A program made the translations under genes and the position numbers. Below are positions 18,716 to 27,291 of a stretch of DNA of 45,968 nucleotides, piece by piece. The notes below the pieces were generated by a model. It saw only the letters and a program-made list of their open reading frames with translations. It was not told the origin of the DNA and searched no databases. The first letter of the stretch is position 1. Each line of letters starts with the position of its first letter. Source of the DNA: JBMCLJ01 sp048615375 (GTDB taxonomy: Bacteria; Patescibacteriota; Dojkabacteria; JAOAGR01); the NCBI GenBank assembly GCA_048615375.1, contig JBMCLJ010000001.1, forward strand, positions 1 to 45,968, in the 5' to 3' direction.

Positions 18716-18964
18716 ATGAACACCAAGAATAATAAACCGCTTCTCCTCCTTCTTATTGCGGGTAATATCTGGTATTTCGGGGAAGGGATGTTCGGACCAC
18801 TGCTTGCAGTATTTGCAGAACGAATAGGCGGAGATCTGCTTGATATTACCTGGGTATGGGCAACCTTGATCGCCAAACATGCTCTGTGCTCAACGCTTGG
18901 TTATCAATTACCCCCACTCTTCCCCGCTACAAACCCGGAACTCCATGCCCAGGAGAGGTTATAA
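18716..18964 (+). pseudogene. truncated MFS transporter N-terminus
   Basis: About the first 52 residues look like transmembrane helix 1 and the next loop of a major facilitator superfamily transporter (NIWYFGEGMFGPLLAVFAER, then DLLDITWVWATL). After that the frame diverges and runs antisense through the 3' end of the convergent flavoprotein gene. The rest of the roughly 400-residue transporter is gone, so this is a remnant left by deletion up to the flavoprotein gene. Confidence 0.7.
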
Positions 18965-20202
18965 CCGCCAACATCTCCATCAACATTCAGTATTTCTCCA
19001 CAAAAATATAGATTTTGAACGATCCGTGACTCAAGGGTCAGTGGGTTCACCTGGCTTGTATCAACTCCTCCCGCGGTAAACTCAGCTTCGTTCCAGCCTT
19101 TAGTAGCGGTTACCTGAACACGATACGCAGTGAGTAATTGCATAAGATGTTGTACTTCCTGACTTGTAAGGCTTCCTGCTTGCTTGTTTAAGGGTATTTT
19201 TGCCTGTTGCAGCAAAACCGGGGGGATTTTTGGTGGAAGTAAGCCGTTCATACTCATTTCTACTGTCTGGTCAGGGCGCTTGTCCCATCGCGATTGAAGG
19301 AGATTGTGGACTTCGGAGGCAGTTTTACCAGGAAAAAAATTAAGTTCTACTTCCACCCTGTTTTTCCGCTCTCTGTTCAAATGGATCGAAATCTCTCTGC
19401 TGATATTTAAAATTGCCGGACCAGAAAGACCATACTGTGTGAACATTACATCATCAACTGTTGATTTGACACGTTTGCCATTAATAAACGAACGAGCCTC
19501 TATCTCCATCTTGGTTCCGTTAGCGCTGTGACTGAGCGGGCTCTTTGCTTCCAGAGGAAGCGCTGAGGGCACAGGATCAATAATCCGGTGACCAAGCATC
19601 TTCGCGAGCTCATAGCCGCTTCCATTCGAGCCAAGAGCTGGATAAGTGCGTCCCCCGGCTGAAATAACCAGACATTCGGAAGTAAATACCTGGTGTCGAT
19701 CAGTACGCTGATTATTTTCTACTTCGTAGGCATCAAACACAAAACCTGCATCGCTTTTCCTGACTCGAGCAACTTCTGTGTTCAAATAAATATCTACTCC
19801 GAGGCGACGCATCTCATCTTCGAGGAGCAGGTTCACAGTCTTCGCCTGGTCAGTCACGGGGAAGACCTTTCCAATAGATGTTTTTCTCTCTGTATACAAT
19901 TCTATTCCGAGATCATTAAAGAACGTAACTATTTGTTCATAGGAGAATTGCTCTAAAACGCTCTGTATAAATTCTTTATCCGCGCCATAGTAATGTGCAA
20001 CGGCACCAGCATCAAGATTAACATTAGTAATATTACACCGCCCCGCTCCGCATACCAAAACCTTTCTTCCCAGGGCGAAAGTACGATCAAGAAGTGCAAC
20101 CGATTGATTCTTATTATGTCGCTTCGCCGAGATAGCCGCCATCATCCCGGCAGCTCCACCACCGATAATAACAGTATGAATTTTTTTATGCGCTACCGAC
20201 AT
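18904..20202 (-). CDS. BaiN/HI0933-family flavoprotein
   Basis: 432 aa from ATG 20202 (TTG/GTA codons upstream are poorer). N-terminal FAD-binding fold: VIIGGGAAGMMAA, then the family signature GRKVLVCGAGRCNITN, a second dinucleotide-type loop LVISAGGRTYPALGS, and the C-terminal FCGEILNVDGDVGGYNLSWA. This matches the YhiN/HI0933 group of NAD(P)/FAD-dependent oxidoreductases, whose physiological substrate is mostly undefined. It starts 12 bases after the stop of the TlyA-like gene and is probably in its operon. Confidence 0.9.
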   Translation of the reverse strand: MSVAHKKIHTVIIGGGAAGMMAAISAKRHNKNQSVALLDRTFALGRKVLVCGAGRCNITNVNLDAGAVAHYYGADKEFIQSVLEQFSYEQIVTFFNDLGIELYTERKTSIGKVFPVTDQAKTVNLLLEDEMRRLGVDIYLNTEVARVRKSDAGFVFDAYEVENNQRTDRHQVFTSECLVISAGGRTYPALGSNGSGYELAKMLGHRIIDPVPSALPLEAKSPLSHSANGTKMEIEARSFINGKRVKSTVDDVMFTQYGLSGPAILNISREISIHLNRERKNRVEVELNFFPGKTASEVHNLLQSRWDKRPDQTVEMSMNGLLPPKIPPVLLQQAKIPLNKQAGSLTSQEVQHLMQLLTAYRVQVTATKGWNEAEFTAGGVDTSQVNPLTLESRIVQNLYFCGEILNVDGDVGGYNLSWAWSSGFVAGKSGGN

Positions 20203-20214
20203 ACTTACCAATTC

Positions 20215-20784
20215 TCAGTTTCTACTTACTAATTCAAGCAGATACACCCACTCTTCATTTCCGCCTCTCTTCCCCTCAATAGGTGACTTCGTTCGTGCAA
20301 GTACTTGTAAACCGATACTCATGAAATACTTCTCCACCCGATCAAGAATATCTGGGATAGATTCTGGTTTCGCGACACCTTTGAATAGTTCTGCACGCGT
20401 TGCTTCGTAATGAGGCTTTACTAAAGAAATAACCTGCCCGCCATCTTTTATTTGGGTGATCACATTCGGCATAACTTTTCCCTGACGTGTCCATGAGGTA
20501 TCTACTGTGATGATATCTACTTTTTCCGGTAATTGCACATGCATGGCATTGTTCCTTTCCAGCACTACTACTCGGGGATCGATCCGAAGCTTATACGCCA
20601 GTTCACCATACGCGGTATCTACAGCGTACACTTTCGCCGCGCCATTCTGCAACAGACAATCTGTAAACCCACCTGTACTGCACCCAAAGTCCGCCACAAC
20701 GAGATCTCGCACCTCGACACAAAACTCCTTCAATCCGTGAGCCAGTTTCTGCCCTGCACGCGAAACAAAAGGTTCTTTTTCCAT
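20215..20784 (-). CDS. TlyA-like rRNA methyltransferase without S4 domain
   Basis: 189 aa from ATG 20784; an extended -10 (TGGTACAAT) ends six bases before it, which argues against the upstream ATG at 20889. It begins at the hinge VSRAGQKLAHGL and has the FtsJ-type SAM fold: VADFGCSTGGFTDCLL, YAVDTAYGEL, VDTSWT and SLVKPHYEA. TlyA proteins methylate 2'-OH groups of 16S and 23S rRNA and normally carry an N-terminal S4 RNA-binding domain of about 60 residues; that domain is absent here. First gene of a likely two-gene operon with the flavoprotein. Confidence 0.85.
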   Translation of the reverse strand: MEKEPFVSRAGQKLAHGLKEFCVEVRDLVVADFGCSTGGFTDCLLQNGAAKVYAVDTAYGELAYKLRIDPRVVVLERNNAMHVQLPEKVDIITVDTSWTRQGKVMPNVITQIKDGGQVISLVKPHYEATRAELFKGVAKPESIPDILDRVEKYFMSIGLQVLARTKSPIEGKRGGNEEWVYLLELVSRN

Positions 20785-20906
20785 CCCCACATTGTACCAC
20801 ACATCGAAAATCGCCATACGCCCCGTACGGACGCAAAATCTTGCGTCCGAATCTTGCTTCCGTATCCTGCGTGCAAATATAACATCCAAACCACAACAGT
20901 GATTTA

Positions 20907-20933
20907 TGACAGCGTCATGACATAATTATGTCA
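20907..20933. promoter_or_regulatory. palindrome and TGACA repeats between divergent genes
   Basis: TGACATAATTATGTCA (20918-20933) is a perfect 16-bp palindrome. TGACA also occurs at 20907 and 20918, 11 bases apart, the same spacing as the 14105-14131 array on the other strand. It lies between the tlyA-like gene (minus) and yefM-like gene (plus), so it may be the antitoxin's own operator. Confidence 0.5.
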
Positions 20934-20994
20934 ACTTTCCGGTTCACCCCTGGATTTTCTTCATAAACTATGCAATTATGGTACCATCAGTACT

Positions 20995-21264
20995 ATGAAG
21001 TCAGACCAATATTCCACTATCAGGGAATTACAACGGGATTACAAAAAGATAGCGAAGAAAGTACAGGAGTCAGGCGAACCATTAGTCATTGTCACCGGAA
21101 ACGAGCCACAATTTGCCGTAATCAGCCTCGATGCCCTGCACAAGCTGCAGCAACAAGCCAGCAACTCCACCACCGCGCCATCTGACAAACCAGACCACAC
21201 CCACACCGCCAGGGCACTGAGAAAACTTGCAGATATATTGGATGGTGGTGAAACTCAGGAGTAA
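20995..21264 (+). CDS. YefM/Phd-family antitoxin, no toxin beside it
   Basis: 89 aa. Residues 1-50 show the Phd/YefM fold: an N-terminal helix pair (STIRELQRDYKKIAKKVQES), then EPLVIVTGNEPQFAVISLDAL, the DNA-binding and dimer part. The C-terminal toxin-binding tail is Gln/Ser/His rich and ends RKLADILDGGETQE. A YoeB/RelE-type toxin normally follows; instead the AbiE pair lies downstream in the opposite direction and the gene's last 34 bp recur on the far side of that pair. An extended -10 (TGGTACCAT) seven bases before the start suggests a leaderless message. Confidence 0.82.
   Translation: MKSDQYSTIRELQRDYKKIAKKVQESGEPLVIVTGNEPQFAVISLDALHKLQQQASNSTTAPSDKPDHTHTARALRKLADILDGGETQE
21220..21253 (+). 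repeat. 34-bp direct repeat, left copy
   Basis: Perfectly repeated at 22824-22857. This copy is the end of the antitoxin coding region. Confidence 0.85.
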
Positions 21265-22085
21265 CTGCTGCGAAAACGTTTATATAACAAGTGAAAATTT
21301 GCACACCACTCTGTAATAAAAGCATCACTTTCAAAATATATCCGTAAATCAGCGTACAAATCTCGAAAATTAATCTTAACGACTTTCTCGTCCAGTTGTG
21401 TAAATACATTTTGTAAGTTTCCTGATACTCCCTCTGCTTTCAATTTTTTCAGATCTGGTTGCACCCCTCTTTGCATATACCAGATCAACTCAAAATAATC
21501 TCTTCCTTTGACAATAATGCCACTAGAACCTTTCTGCCAGGTTCGTTGAAGACAAGCCCCTATTTTTCCTGAAAACATTTGTTCTAAACTGAAGTGTTTC
21601 ATCACTACAGTTTGGTTTTCAAATGTGAATGCAGTAGTCTCACAATTAAAGTTTTGCGAAGATGGGCTGAGTTCTACTTTTACATGGATCTTTTCATCCT
21701 TGTAGTTGGATAAGCCAAGTGCATACAGTATCGGAAAACGAATAGTCAATCTATTAATATTCTTTCCTTTTTGTACAAGAAAATCAAATTCTGTTAAATT
21801 AATAGCCAGGAAAAATTCCTCAATTGCATTGCGAACTGTCTCTATCTTAACTTTTTTTGGGTTCTCAAAATCCAGGTCTTCTGATAGCCTGTTTAAACCA
21901 TACAGCTTCCTTAAACATGTCCCCCCAGTGAATACTAAACTATCTACTTCACTACTGGAATACATGGCAAGTAGAACATAGTTTTGCAACTCCTCCTTTA
22001 AAGCAATTCGAATGTAATCAAGACTAACATGCATTGATTCCCATACATCTTTTTTTGATTTAAGCAACTGTATAATCTGATGCAT
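21255..22085 (-). CDS. AbiEii/AbiGii-type nucleotidyltransferase toxin
   Basis: 276 aa. The nucleotidyltransferase motif is FTGGTCLRKLYGLNRLSEDL (about residues 52-71), with Gly-Gly-Thr and the metal-binding Asp pair in SEDLDF, followed by the Lys/Glu pattern (VKVELSP) and KIGACLQR-type helix of DUF1814. Members of AbiEii/MenT modify tRNA acceptor ends and arrest growth; in phage-infected cells they act as abortive infection toxins. It follows the AbiEi-like gene with a 26-base overlap, the classical type IV layout. Its end overlaps the antitoxin's end tail to tail. Confidence 0.88.
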   Translation of the reverse strand: MHQIIQLLKSKKDVWESMHVSLDYIRIALKEELQNYVLLAMYSSSEVDSLVFTGGTCLRKLYGLNRLSEDLDFENPKKVKIETVRNAIEEFFLAINLTEFDFLVQKGKNINRLTIRFPILYALGLSNYKDEKIHVKVELSPSSQNFNCETTAFTFENQTVVMKHFSLEQMFSGKIGACLQRTWQKGSSGIIVKGRDYFELIWYMQRGVQPDLKKLKAEGVSGNLQNVFTQLDEKVVKINFRDLYADLRIYFESDAFITEWCANFHLLYKRFRSSYS

Positions 22086-22719
22086 AATGCATAATATTGT
22101 TTATTATTCTTTCCTGCTTTGTACCAGCAACTAACTTCCGGTAACTATCAAACTCAATATAATCTTCCTTGGAAAAAGAGTCAAGGTTTAACCTTAGTTC
22201 TTCTGTAACATTCACATTTTTTATATGAACTGGTAAAAATTGTGATTTAAGATACAAGAAATCAAATAGCGCTTTTGCTTTTGAGGCGAAAAAAACTTCT
22301 TTATCATTAAAATGCCTCTTATTATAACCGCAATATAGATCTTTTTTGATCTTATGGTATCGATACGTCCCTGTGAGATTTTCATAAACCCTTGTAATTT
22401 TCAAGGTAAAGGACGTAATTCCGAACGTTGCATCTGACAAAATATCATGTTCACGAAGTATGGTATCAGCCGTCACATAAGACGGAAATCGAAGTGAATT
22501 AGCAATTGCTATGTTAAAACTCCTATCATACCTGTACTGTTCAAACAGTTCTCCAGAGATATATAATCCATTTTTAAGCTGGATCAAAGTCCTATCTTCA
22601 ATCCACCGGTGGATATTAGAATTTAACGAACCTGGTGAAATCGAAGAGTCAACTGCTGCTAAATCTTTTTTACTAAAAATTATTTGCTTGTTAAACTTTT
22701 GTAAGTTGCATCTTTTCAT
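22060..22719 (-). CDS. AbiEi-type antitoxin/regulator
   Basis: 219 aa from ATG 22719; TATAAT ends about 13 bases before it. N-terminal winged-helix region (IFSKKDLAAVDSSISPGSLN, then IHRWIEDRTLIQLKNGLYI) as in AbiEi antitoxins, followed by the conserved block SLRFPSYVTADTILREHDIL and FFASKAKALFDFLYLKS. AbiEi proteins repress their own promoter and neutralise the paired nucleotidyltransferase. The downstream overlap of 26 bases with the toxin gene supports the pair. Confidence 0.84.
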   Translation of the reverse strand: MKRCNLQKFNKQIIFSKKDLAAVDSSISPGSLNSNIHRWIEDRTLIQLKNGLYISGELFEQYRYDRSFNIAIANSLRFPSYVTADTILREHDILSDATFGITSFTLKITRVYENLTGTYRYHKIKKDLYCGYNKRHFNDKEVFFASKAKALFDFLYLKSQFLPVHIKNVNVTEELRLNLDSFSKEDYIEFDSYRKLVAGTKQERIINNIMHYASDYTVA

Positions 22720-22823
22720 CGTACGTTTCACAATTATAGCATTTAATACTACATTTCTGAAACGTATAACCATGATATTCCAACCTCCCCTTCCTGAACC
22801 CTACTTAGACCAACAGAATGTTA

Positions 22824-22857
22824 AGAAAACTTGCAGATATATTGGATGGTGGTGAAA
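22824..22857 (+). repeat. 34-bp direct repeat, right copy
   Basis: Identical to 21220-21253. In frame it still reads RKLADILDGGE and then RH-stop, a stray copy of the antitoxin tail. The two copies bracket the AbiE pair. Confidence 0.85.
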
Positions 22858-22861
22858 GGCA

Positions 22862-23146
22862 CTAATTACTTTCACGCAACACCTCTTGTTCAGCACATTC
22901 AGAACTTAAGCCTCCTCCATCCCCTTGAAACAGCGAAGTAATACTAAGACTCGAAATATTTGCAGTTCTCAGCTGCCAATCAATATCATGAAGTCTTATC
23001 CCATCCCGTTTTGGATTTACATACACCGCGGCTCCGGATTGAACGATATGTTTTAACTGCTGCAACGGCCTGGAATCAAGTAACTCAAAAATTACAGGTT
23101 CGTTAATTGCAATAGAGCCATAGACGAACTTATGCAATCTGTACAT
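22862..23146 (-). pseudogene. N-terminal fragment of HD phosphohydrolase gene
   Basis: 94-codon frame whose first 50 residues match the N-terminus of the HD gene at 24538-25509 (EPVIxELLDSRPLQxLKHI and SGAAVYVNPKRD). After PKRD the sequences part, just before the HD metal-binding region, so it cannot be an active enzyme. Repeat at nucleotide level: 23002-23125 against 25368-25491, same length, about 8 differences in 124. Confidence 0.75.
23002..23125 (-). repeat. 124-bp direct repeat, left copy
   Basis: Pairs with 25368-25491 at about 94 percent by hand count, no gaps. The AAA_14/DUF4143 ATPase gene lies between the copies, with most of the HD gene. Confidence 0.85.
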
Positions 23147-23258
23147 TCAATATTCAATCTGCATAGAACCAACCATAAACTAGACCAGGCTAACACTCTA
23201 AAGCGAATTTAGTCGATACCAAATCGACATTCACATGCTAATTTGGTATAGTTTTATC

Positions 23259-24419
23259 ATGAGTAACTATAGAATTCTTAACAAAAAAATCAAGGAGCAT
23301 TTTGGTCAGTACAAGCAGGCTCTGGTATTAATTGGTGCTCGACAGGTGGGTAAAACGACACTTCTACAAAACATATACGCAGAAGCGTTGTATTTGACCG
23401 TCGACAACGAAAACATTCGCAGGCAACTAGAAACATATAACATTGAAACCTACAAATATCTATTTGCAGGTAAAAAAAACATCATTCTAGACGAAGTACA
23501 CCTACTTTCAGAACCTGGACGTGCTCTCAAGATTATATATGATCAAACACCAGATGTTCAGCTTATTGCGACAGGCTCTTCCTCTCTACACATCAAGAAT
23601 AAAACTAGCGAAAGTATGGCTGGACGAAAAATAACCTACCACATGTATCCACTTACTTTTACCGAAAGTCTTATTCAACAAGGCATCGCCATACTCAAAG
23701 ATAAAAATATCATAGATTCTATACTCAATACGCCCAAGGTTACACCAAAGTTGTATCCACAACAGGAAATGTTGCAAAATATTCTTAAATTCGGTCTATA
23801 TCCAGTAACAATAAATATTTCTGATAGATCACACTACTTAAAAGAACTCGCTAACGATGCAATATTTAAGGACATAGTAGATCTAAATTTAATTGAAGAC
23901 AGAGGAAAAGCACTGCAATTGCTTAAATTATTAGCCCATCAAATTGGAAACATAATTAATTACGAAGAACTTTCAAGAAAGCTGTCATTAGACAGAAGGA
24001 CTGTAGAACGATATATTGAGATATTTGAACAAAGTTTTATACTCTATCGTCTCTACCCATTTTCCAAAGATAGAAGAAATGAAATAGGAAAATCACCCAA
24101 AATCTACTTCTGGGATCTTGGACTTAGAAACGCGCTCATTAACAACTTTGAAGATATAAACATACGTGGCGATGCTGGTGCACTCTTCGAAAGCTTTATA
24201 ATTACCGAAGTCAAAAAAGAAGTTGAATATTTAGATTTGAATTTTGAAGTTCATTATTGGCGAGTAAAATCTGGTTACGAAGTTGACCTCGTACTCTCTA
24301 GCCACAAAGAACTCATTGGTGTAGAGCTAAAGTTAAATAAAGGTTCAATAACCAAAGCCTTTACCAACAGATACCCAGAAGCCAAAACAATAGTAATTAA
24401 TTCAGAAAATTTCTTCTAA
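23259..24419 (+). CDS. AAA_14/DUF4143 ATPase
   Basis: 386 aa from ATG 23259. Walker A is LIGARQVGKTTLLQ (about residue 27), Walker B NIILDEVHLL, sensor IATGSSSLHI; then a winged-helix part (LSRKLSLDRRTVERYIEIFE) and the DUF4143 nuclease-like C-terminus with GALFESFIITEV, then YEVDLVL and GVELKLNK, the Asp and Glu-x-Lys pattern of PD-(D/E)XK folds. Function of this abundant family is unresolved; DNA or defence roles are proposed. Promoter TCGACA, 17 bases, TATAGT, ending six bases before ATG. It sits between repeat copies of the HD gene. Confidence 0.87.
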   Translation: MSNYRILNKKIKEHFGQYKQALVLIGARQVGKTTLLQNIYAEALYLTVDNENIRRQLETYNIETYKYLFAGKKNIILDEVHLLSEPGRALKIIYDQTPDVQLIATGSSSLHIKNKTSESMAGRKITYHMYPLTFTESLIQQGIAILKDKNIIDSILNTPKVTPKLYPQQEMLQNILKFGLYPVTINISDRSHYLKELANDAIFKDIVDLNLIEDRGKALQLLKLLAHQIGNIINYEELSRKLSLDRRTVERYIEIFEQSFILYRLYPFSKDRRNEIGKSPKIYFWDLGLRNALINNFEDINIRGDAGALFESFIITEVKKEVEYLDLNFEVHYWRVKSGYEVDLVLSSHKELIGVELKLNKGSITKAFTNRYPEAKTIVINSENFF

Positions 24420-24537
24420 CCATGACCTTCAACGAACTAATGGTACAAAATCAGCCATGTTGACGGATTATATCACACGTTATAGGTTACATCACAGAAA
24501 TATAATTATTCTCCTCGTTTTCGAGGAATACAGGCTG

Positions 24538-25509
24538 CTACCCCACCCGCTTCACCCCAATCATCGCATATCGCTCTTTAAACTCCCTCATAGAGTACCC
24601 GATATTCGAGACCAGCTTTGAGGTTCGCTCTAAACGGTCTTCGACCTTAACCCACGGGTCTACGGTGCGGGGCTTGTTTTTACCGTAATAATCAGCATCT
24701 TCCTTTGAAGCGTACTCAAACTTCAATTGCTTGAGTTCCATAAGCTGAGTGGTAATCTCCTGATCTCCACTGGCATAGAGCATATTCATGACCTCGCTGT
24801 CTGTCCTGAAAAAATCTTTCTCGGTAATGATCCCCTTCGTAAGCGCTTTTTTTAAAATCTTCGCGAGAAAGAAATACGAACCGTGTGAATCCGGGTCTAT
24901 CCACATCAGTCTCGACATATTCATAAATAATATCGCGTATTGCGCTGCAATACCTGGGTCAGTGAAGAAAAGTATGTTATTTTCACACTGAAAATTATCG
25001 AGGAACATACGCGCCGTCTCTAAGGCCAGTAAATCCAGGCTTATCCCATCCCGTAAAAAATAATCAAGGCGGTCAAAAGAAATATCCGGTAACTCATTAT
25101 CGAGGAGAGGAAACTTCTCTTTATCCAGAACAGATTTCACATTGATATTGTGTTTCTCCAGAATTGCGGGAATTTCTGAGTTAAAGATTATATCCTCAAG
25201 GAACGCTTCATGGTATTCGTGATTATCATTTTCTATCACAAAATCTACTACATGTGAAAACGCTGTATGAGGCACATCATGAATCAGACAAGCGATCTGC
25301 TCCTCCATCGACCGCTTGAACACATGTGAAAGGTACCAGACTCCTACGCTATGCTCATAGCGTGTCACATCCCGTTTTGGATTTACATACACCGCTGCTC
25401 CGGACTGAGCGATGTGTTTTAACCGCTGCAACGGCCTGGAATCAAGTAACTCAATAATTACAGGTTCGTTAACTTCAATAGAGCCATAGACTCTGTCTTG
25501 TATGTGCAT
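24538..25509 (-). CDS. HD-domain phosphohydrolase
   Basis: 323 aa. Metal-binding HD site: RYEHSVGV (His), CLIHDVPHTAFSHVVD (His-Asp and following His), and DRLDYFLRDG with the later Asp. This is the SAMHD1/dGTPase-like layout (H...HD...D), which hydrolyses dNTPs or other nucleotides, and such proteins can act in antiviral nucleotide depletion. A -10 box TACAAT lies six bases before the ATG. The first 40 residues recur at 22862-23146. No substrate can be named. Confidence 0.85.
   Translation of the reverse strand: MHIQDRVYGSIEVNEPVIIELLDSRPLQRLKHIAQSGAAVYVNPKRDVTRYEHSVGVWYLSHVFKRSMEEQIACLIHDVPHTAFSHVVDFVIENDNHEYHEAFLEDIIFNSEIPAILEKHNINVKSVLDKEKFPLLDNELPDISFDRLDYFLRDGISLDLLALETARMFLDNFQCENNILFFTDPGIAAQYAILFMNMSRLMWIDPDSHGSYFFLAKILKKALTKGIITEKDFFRTDSEVMNMLYASGDQEITTQLMELKQLKFEYASKEDADYYGKNKPRTVDPWVKVEDRLERTSKLVSNIGYSMREFKERYAMIGVKRVG
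25368..25491 (-). repeat. 124-bp direct repeat, right copy
   Basis: Inside the 5' part of the intact HD gene; partner of 23002-23125. Confidence 0.85.
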
Positions 25510-25575
25510 GAAGACATTGTACCCGGGTTAGAAAGAATAAACAAATGACGATATCGGTTTATCACTACACTCCCC

Positions 25576-27072
25576 TCACCCATTTGTCCTGTCCACCTTA
25601 TGTGCCTGGGTGCCATGTTTGTCGTAAAATTCTATCGCTTCCGCGAGTTCGCGGTGATCTTTGGCGTATTCGTGGATATCAGTCTTTTGCTGCCAGGCTT
25701 CGCATGCCTGAACGAGTGCTGTGGAGCCGGCCTTTGTGCCGGATGGATGGCTGTGTACACCGCCTCCCATTGTCGTGATGAAGTCTATGTCTTCCATAAC
25801 AGTGATAAATGGAGCGAGAAGTACAGGATTAAGACCTCCTGAGATAATCGGGCACATTTTCTTAAGCGCGCGCCACTCCTGGTGGAAAAAATTACCAACT
25901 GAAGCATCTCCTGAACTATGACCATGCTGTAGCCTCTGCTGATGAGCATCTACCACATTCCGAAATCCACCTGTCTTCTCCAGCTTCTGGTTAAACTCAA
26001 TCTCTGCCTGCAGGTCATGGTCATTATCAGGAATTAAACCCCAGGTCTGTTCGAAGAAATGACCACTCGCGTGCAGCCGTAAGGCGAGTTTCGCTGCCCG
26101 GACATCTTCATCAACTGTTCCGGACATCTTACCAATTCCGGCCGTACCGGTATGTAACCCGGAAGCGCCAGCGAGCCTCGCGAACTTGGTCAACACAGGA
26201 ACCGTCATACCAAAAGGATTTTCCGGCCTGGTGAACGCTCCATGCCCCGCTCGATGAAAATGAAGGAATACATCAGGATATCTTCTGCGGATAGTCTGCA
26301 CCACTGTCCACCCTGCGGTGATACCATCAACGAGGAGGGCGTAACTACCTGGTTTCATATGCTCTACAACATACTCTGCACGGGCAACCATGGTATCAAA
26401 GTCCGCAGCAGAAACATTAAAGGAATGTACCTTGGTCTTCCCTGTTTCCCGCTCAACCTGATCCATCGCCTGGCGTACCAGATCAACCATGGTGGTGAAT
26501 GGACAAAAATCCTGATCTGCCTGGGGCTCGTCATTTTTTACAAAATCCCCTCCTCCGCTCCAGAAATCATAACAAAGCTCAGCATACTCACCAGCGGTTA
26601 AGCCGATTTTGGGCTTAATAATGGTACCAAGTATCGGACGGTTATAGACATCGAGGTATTCACGCATTTCATCGATGGAATAAGAAGGTCCGTCATAGAG
26701 ATCAAGCATAGTATTCGGGAACCACACGTCAAGCAGCTTGCACGCCGCGAGATTCCCCATGCCGAGGATATTTCCATTGATAAAGGTAATAATATTCTGC
26801 ACATTCCCACCACGGTCAAACATTCTCCACGGATATGCGATCCACACCAGCCCGCGTTCCGGGTCGGACTTATAAACAATACCACCCATTGAATCAGAAA
26901 ACTGAGTTGCAGTACCTACCTCCAGGTTTGAACCATTTGATGACTCCGCGGCAATTTCCGAAGCGGCATCAAGCAGGTCAATCCCACCGTAGGTTTTAAC
27001 ATGGAATACAGTTAGCAGATACTGTCCGTTGAATACTGATTCATTCCCGATCTGAATATATTTTTTTTGCAT
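25576..27072 (-). CDS. rbcL: RuBisCO large subunit, form II/III-like
   Basis: 498 aa. All catalytic signatures are present: GTIIKPKIGL (catalytic Lys near 153), GGGDFVKNDEP (Lys carbamylated for Mg near 179, with Asp/Glu ligands), HFHRAGHGA, SGLHTGTAGIGKMSG (loop 6 Lys), IISGGLNP and GGGVHSHPSG. Sequence style and length fit the form II/III enzymes of CPR bacteria and methanogens, where ribulose-1,5-bisphosphate comes from AMP via AMP phosphorylase and R15P isomerase; neither partner lies in this window. So it likely fixes CO2 onto nucleotide-derived sugar, yielding two 3-phosphoglycerate. Alone, with its own leaderless promoter. Confidence 0.95.
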   Translation of the reverse strand: MQKKYIQIGNESVFNGQYLLTVFHVKTYGGIDLLDAASEIAAESSNGSNLEVGTATQFSDSMGGIVYKSDPERGLVWIAYPWRMFDRGGNVQNIITFINGNILGMGNLAACKLLDVWFPNTMLDLYDGPSYSIDEMREYLDVYNRPILGTIIKPKIGLTAGEYAELCYDFWSGGGDFVKNDEPQADQDFCPFTTMVDLVRQAMDQVERETGKTKVHSFNVSAADFDTMVARAEYVVEHMKPGSYALLVDGITAGWTVVQTIRRRYPDVFLHFHRAGHGAFTRPENPFGMTVPVLTKFARLAGASGLHTGTAGIGKMSGTVDEDVRAAKLALRLHASGHFFEQTWGLIPDNDHDLQAEIEFNQKLEKTGGFRNVVDAHQQRLQHGHSSGDASVGNFFHQEWRALKKMCPIISGGLNPVLLAPFITVMEDIDFITTMGGGVHSHPSGTKAGSTALVQACEAWQQKTDIHEYAKDHRELAEAIEFYDKHGTQAHKVDRTNG

Positions 27073-27077
27073 AGAAC

Positions 27078-27106
27078 ATGGTAGGAATTGCTGACGGAAA
27101 AGTCAA
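27078..27106 (-). promoter_or_regulatory. RuBisCO promoter
   Basis: On the minus strand TTGACT, 17 bases, TACCAT, then five bases to the ATG. The predicted transcript starts at or beside the start codon. Confidence 0.75.
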
Positions 27107-27123
27107 AAAAGGGAAATACAAAC

Positions 27124-27291
27124 TCATCCCGCAAAATACCTCCACATCACCAGTGCAAGCCAGATAAATGGCACGAGGAGAGCGAAGATTGCGATTATTA
27201 CGAGGATGCACCACCACGGTCGTCTGGATCGTGGCACATTAGGTGTATTAAAATCTTCTTCAGCAGGTGTGTAATCTCGTGTATCAGTCAT
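27124..27291 (-). CDS. 55-residue single-helix membrane protein
   Basis: Too short for usual ORF lists. Starts ATG 27291 with GAGGA just upstream, overlapping the TGA of the preceding gene by eight bases (ATGACTGA), so it is translationally coupled. Polar Arg-Pro-rich N-terminus (VPRSRRPWW) then one transmembrane helix (CILVIIAIFALLVPFIWLAL). No family recognised. Pairs with the next-upstream small membrane protein. Confidence 0.62.
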   Translation of the reverse strand: MTDTRDYTPAEEDFNTPNVPRSRRPWWCILVIIAIFALLVPFIWLALVMWRYFAG

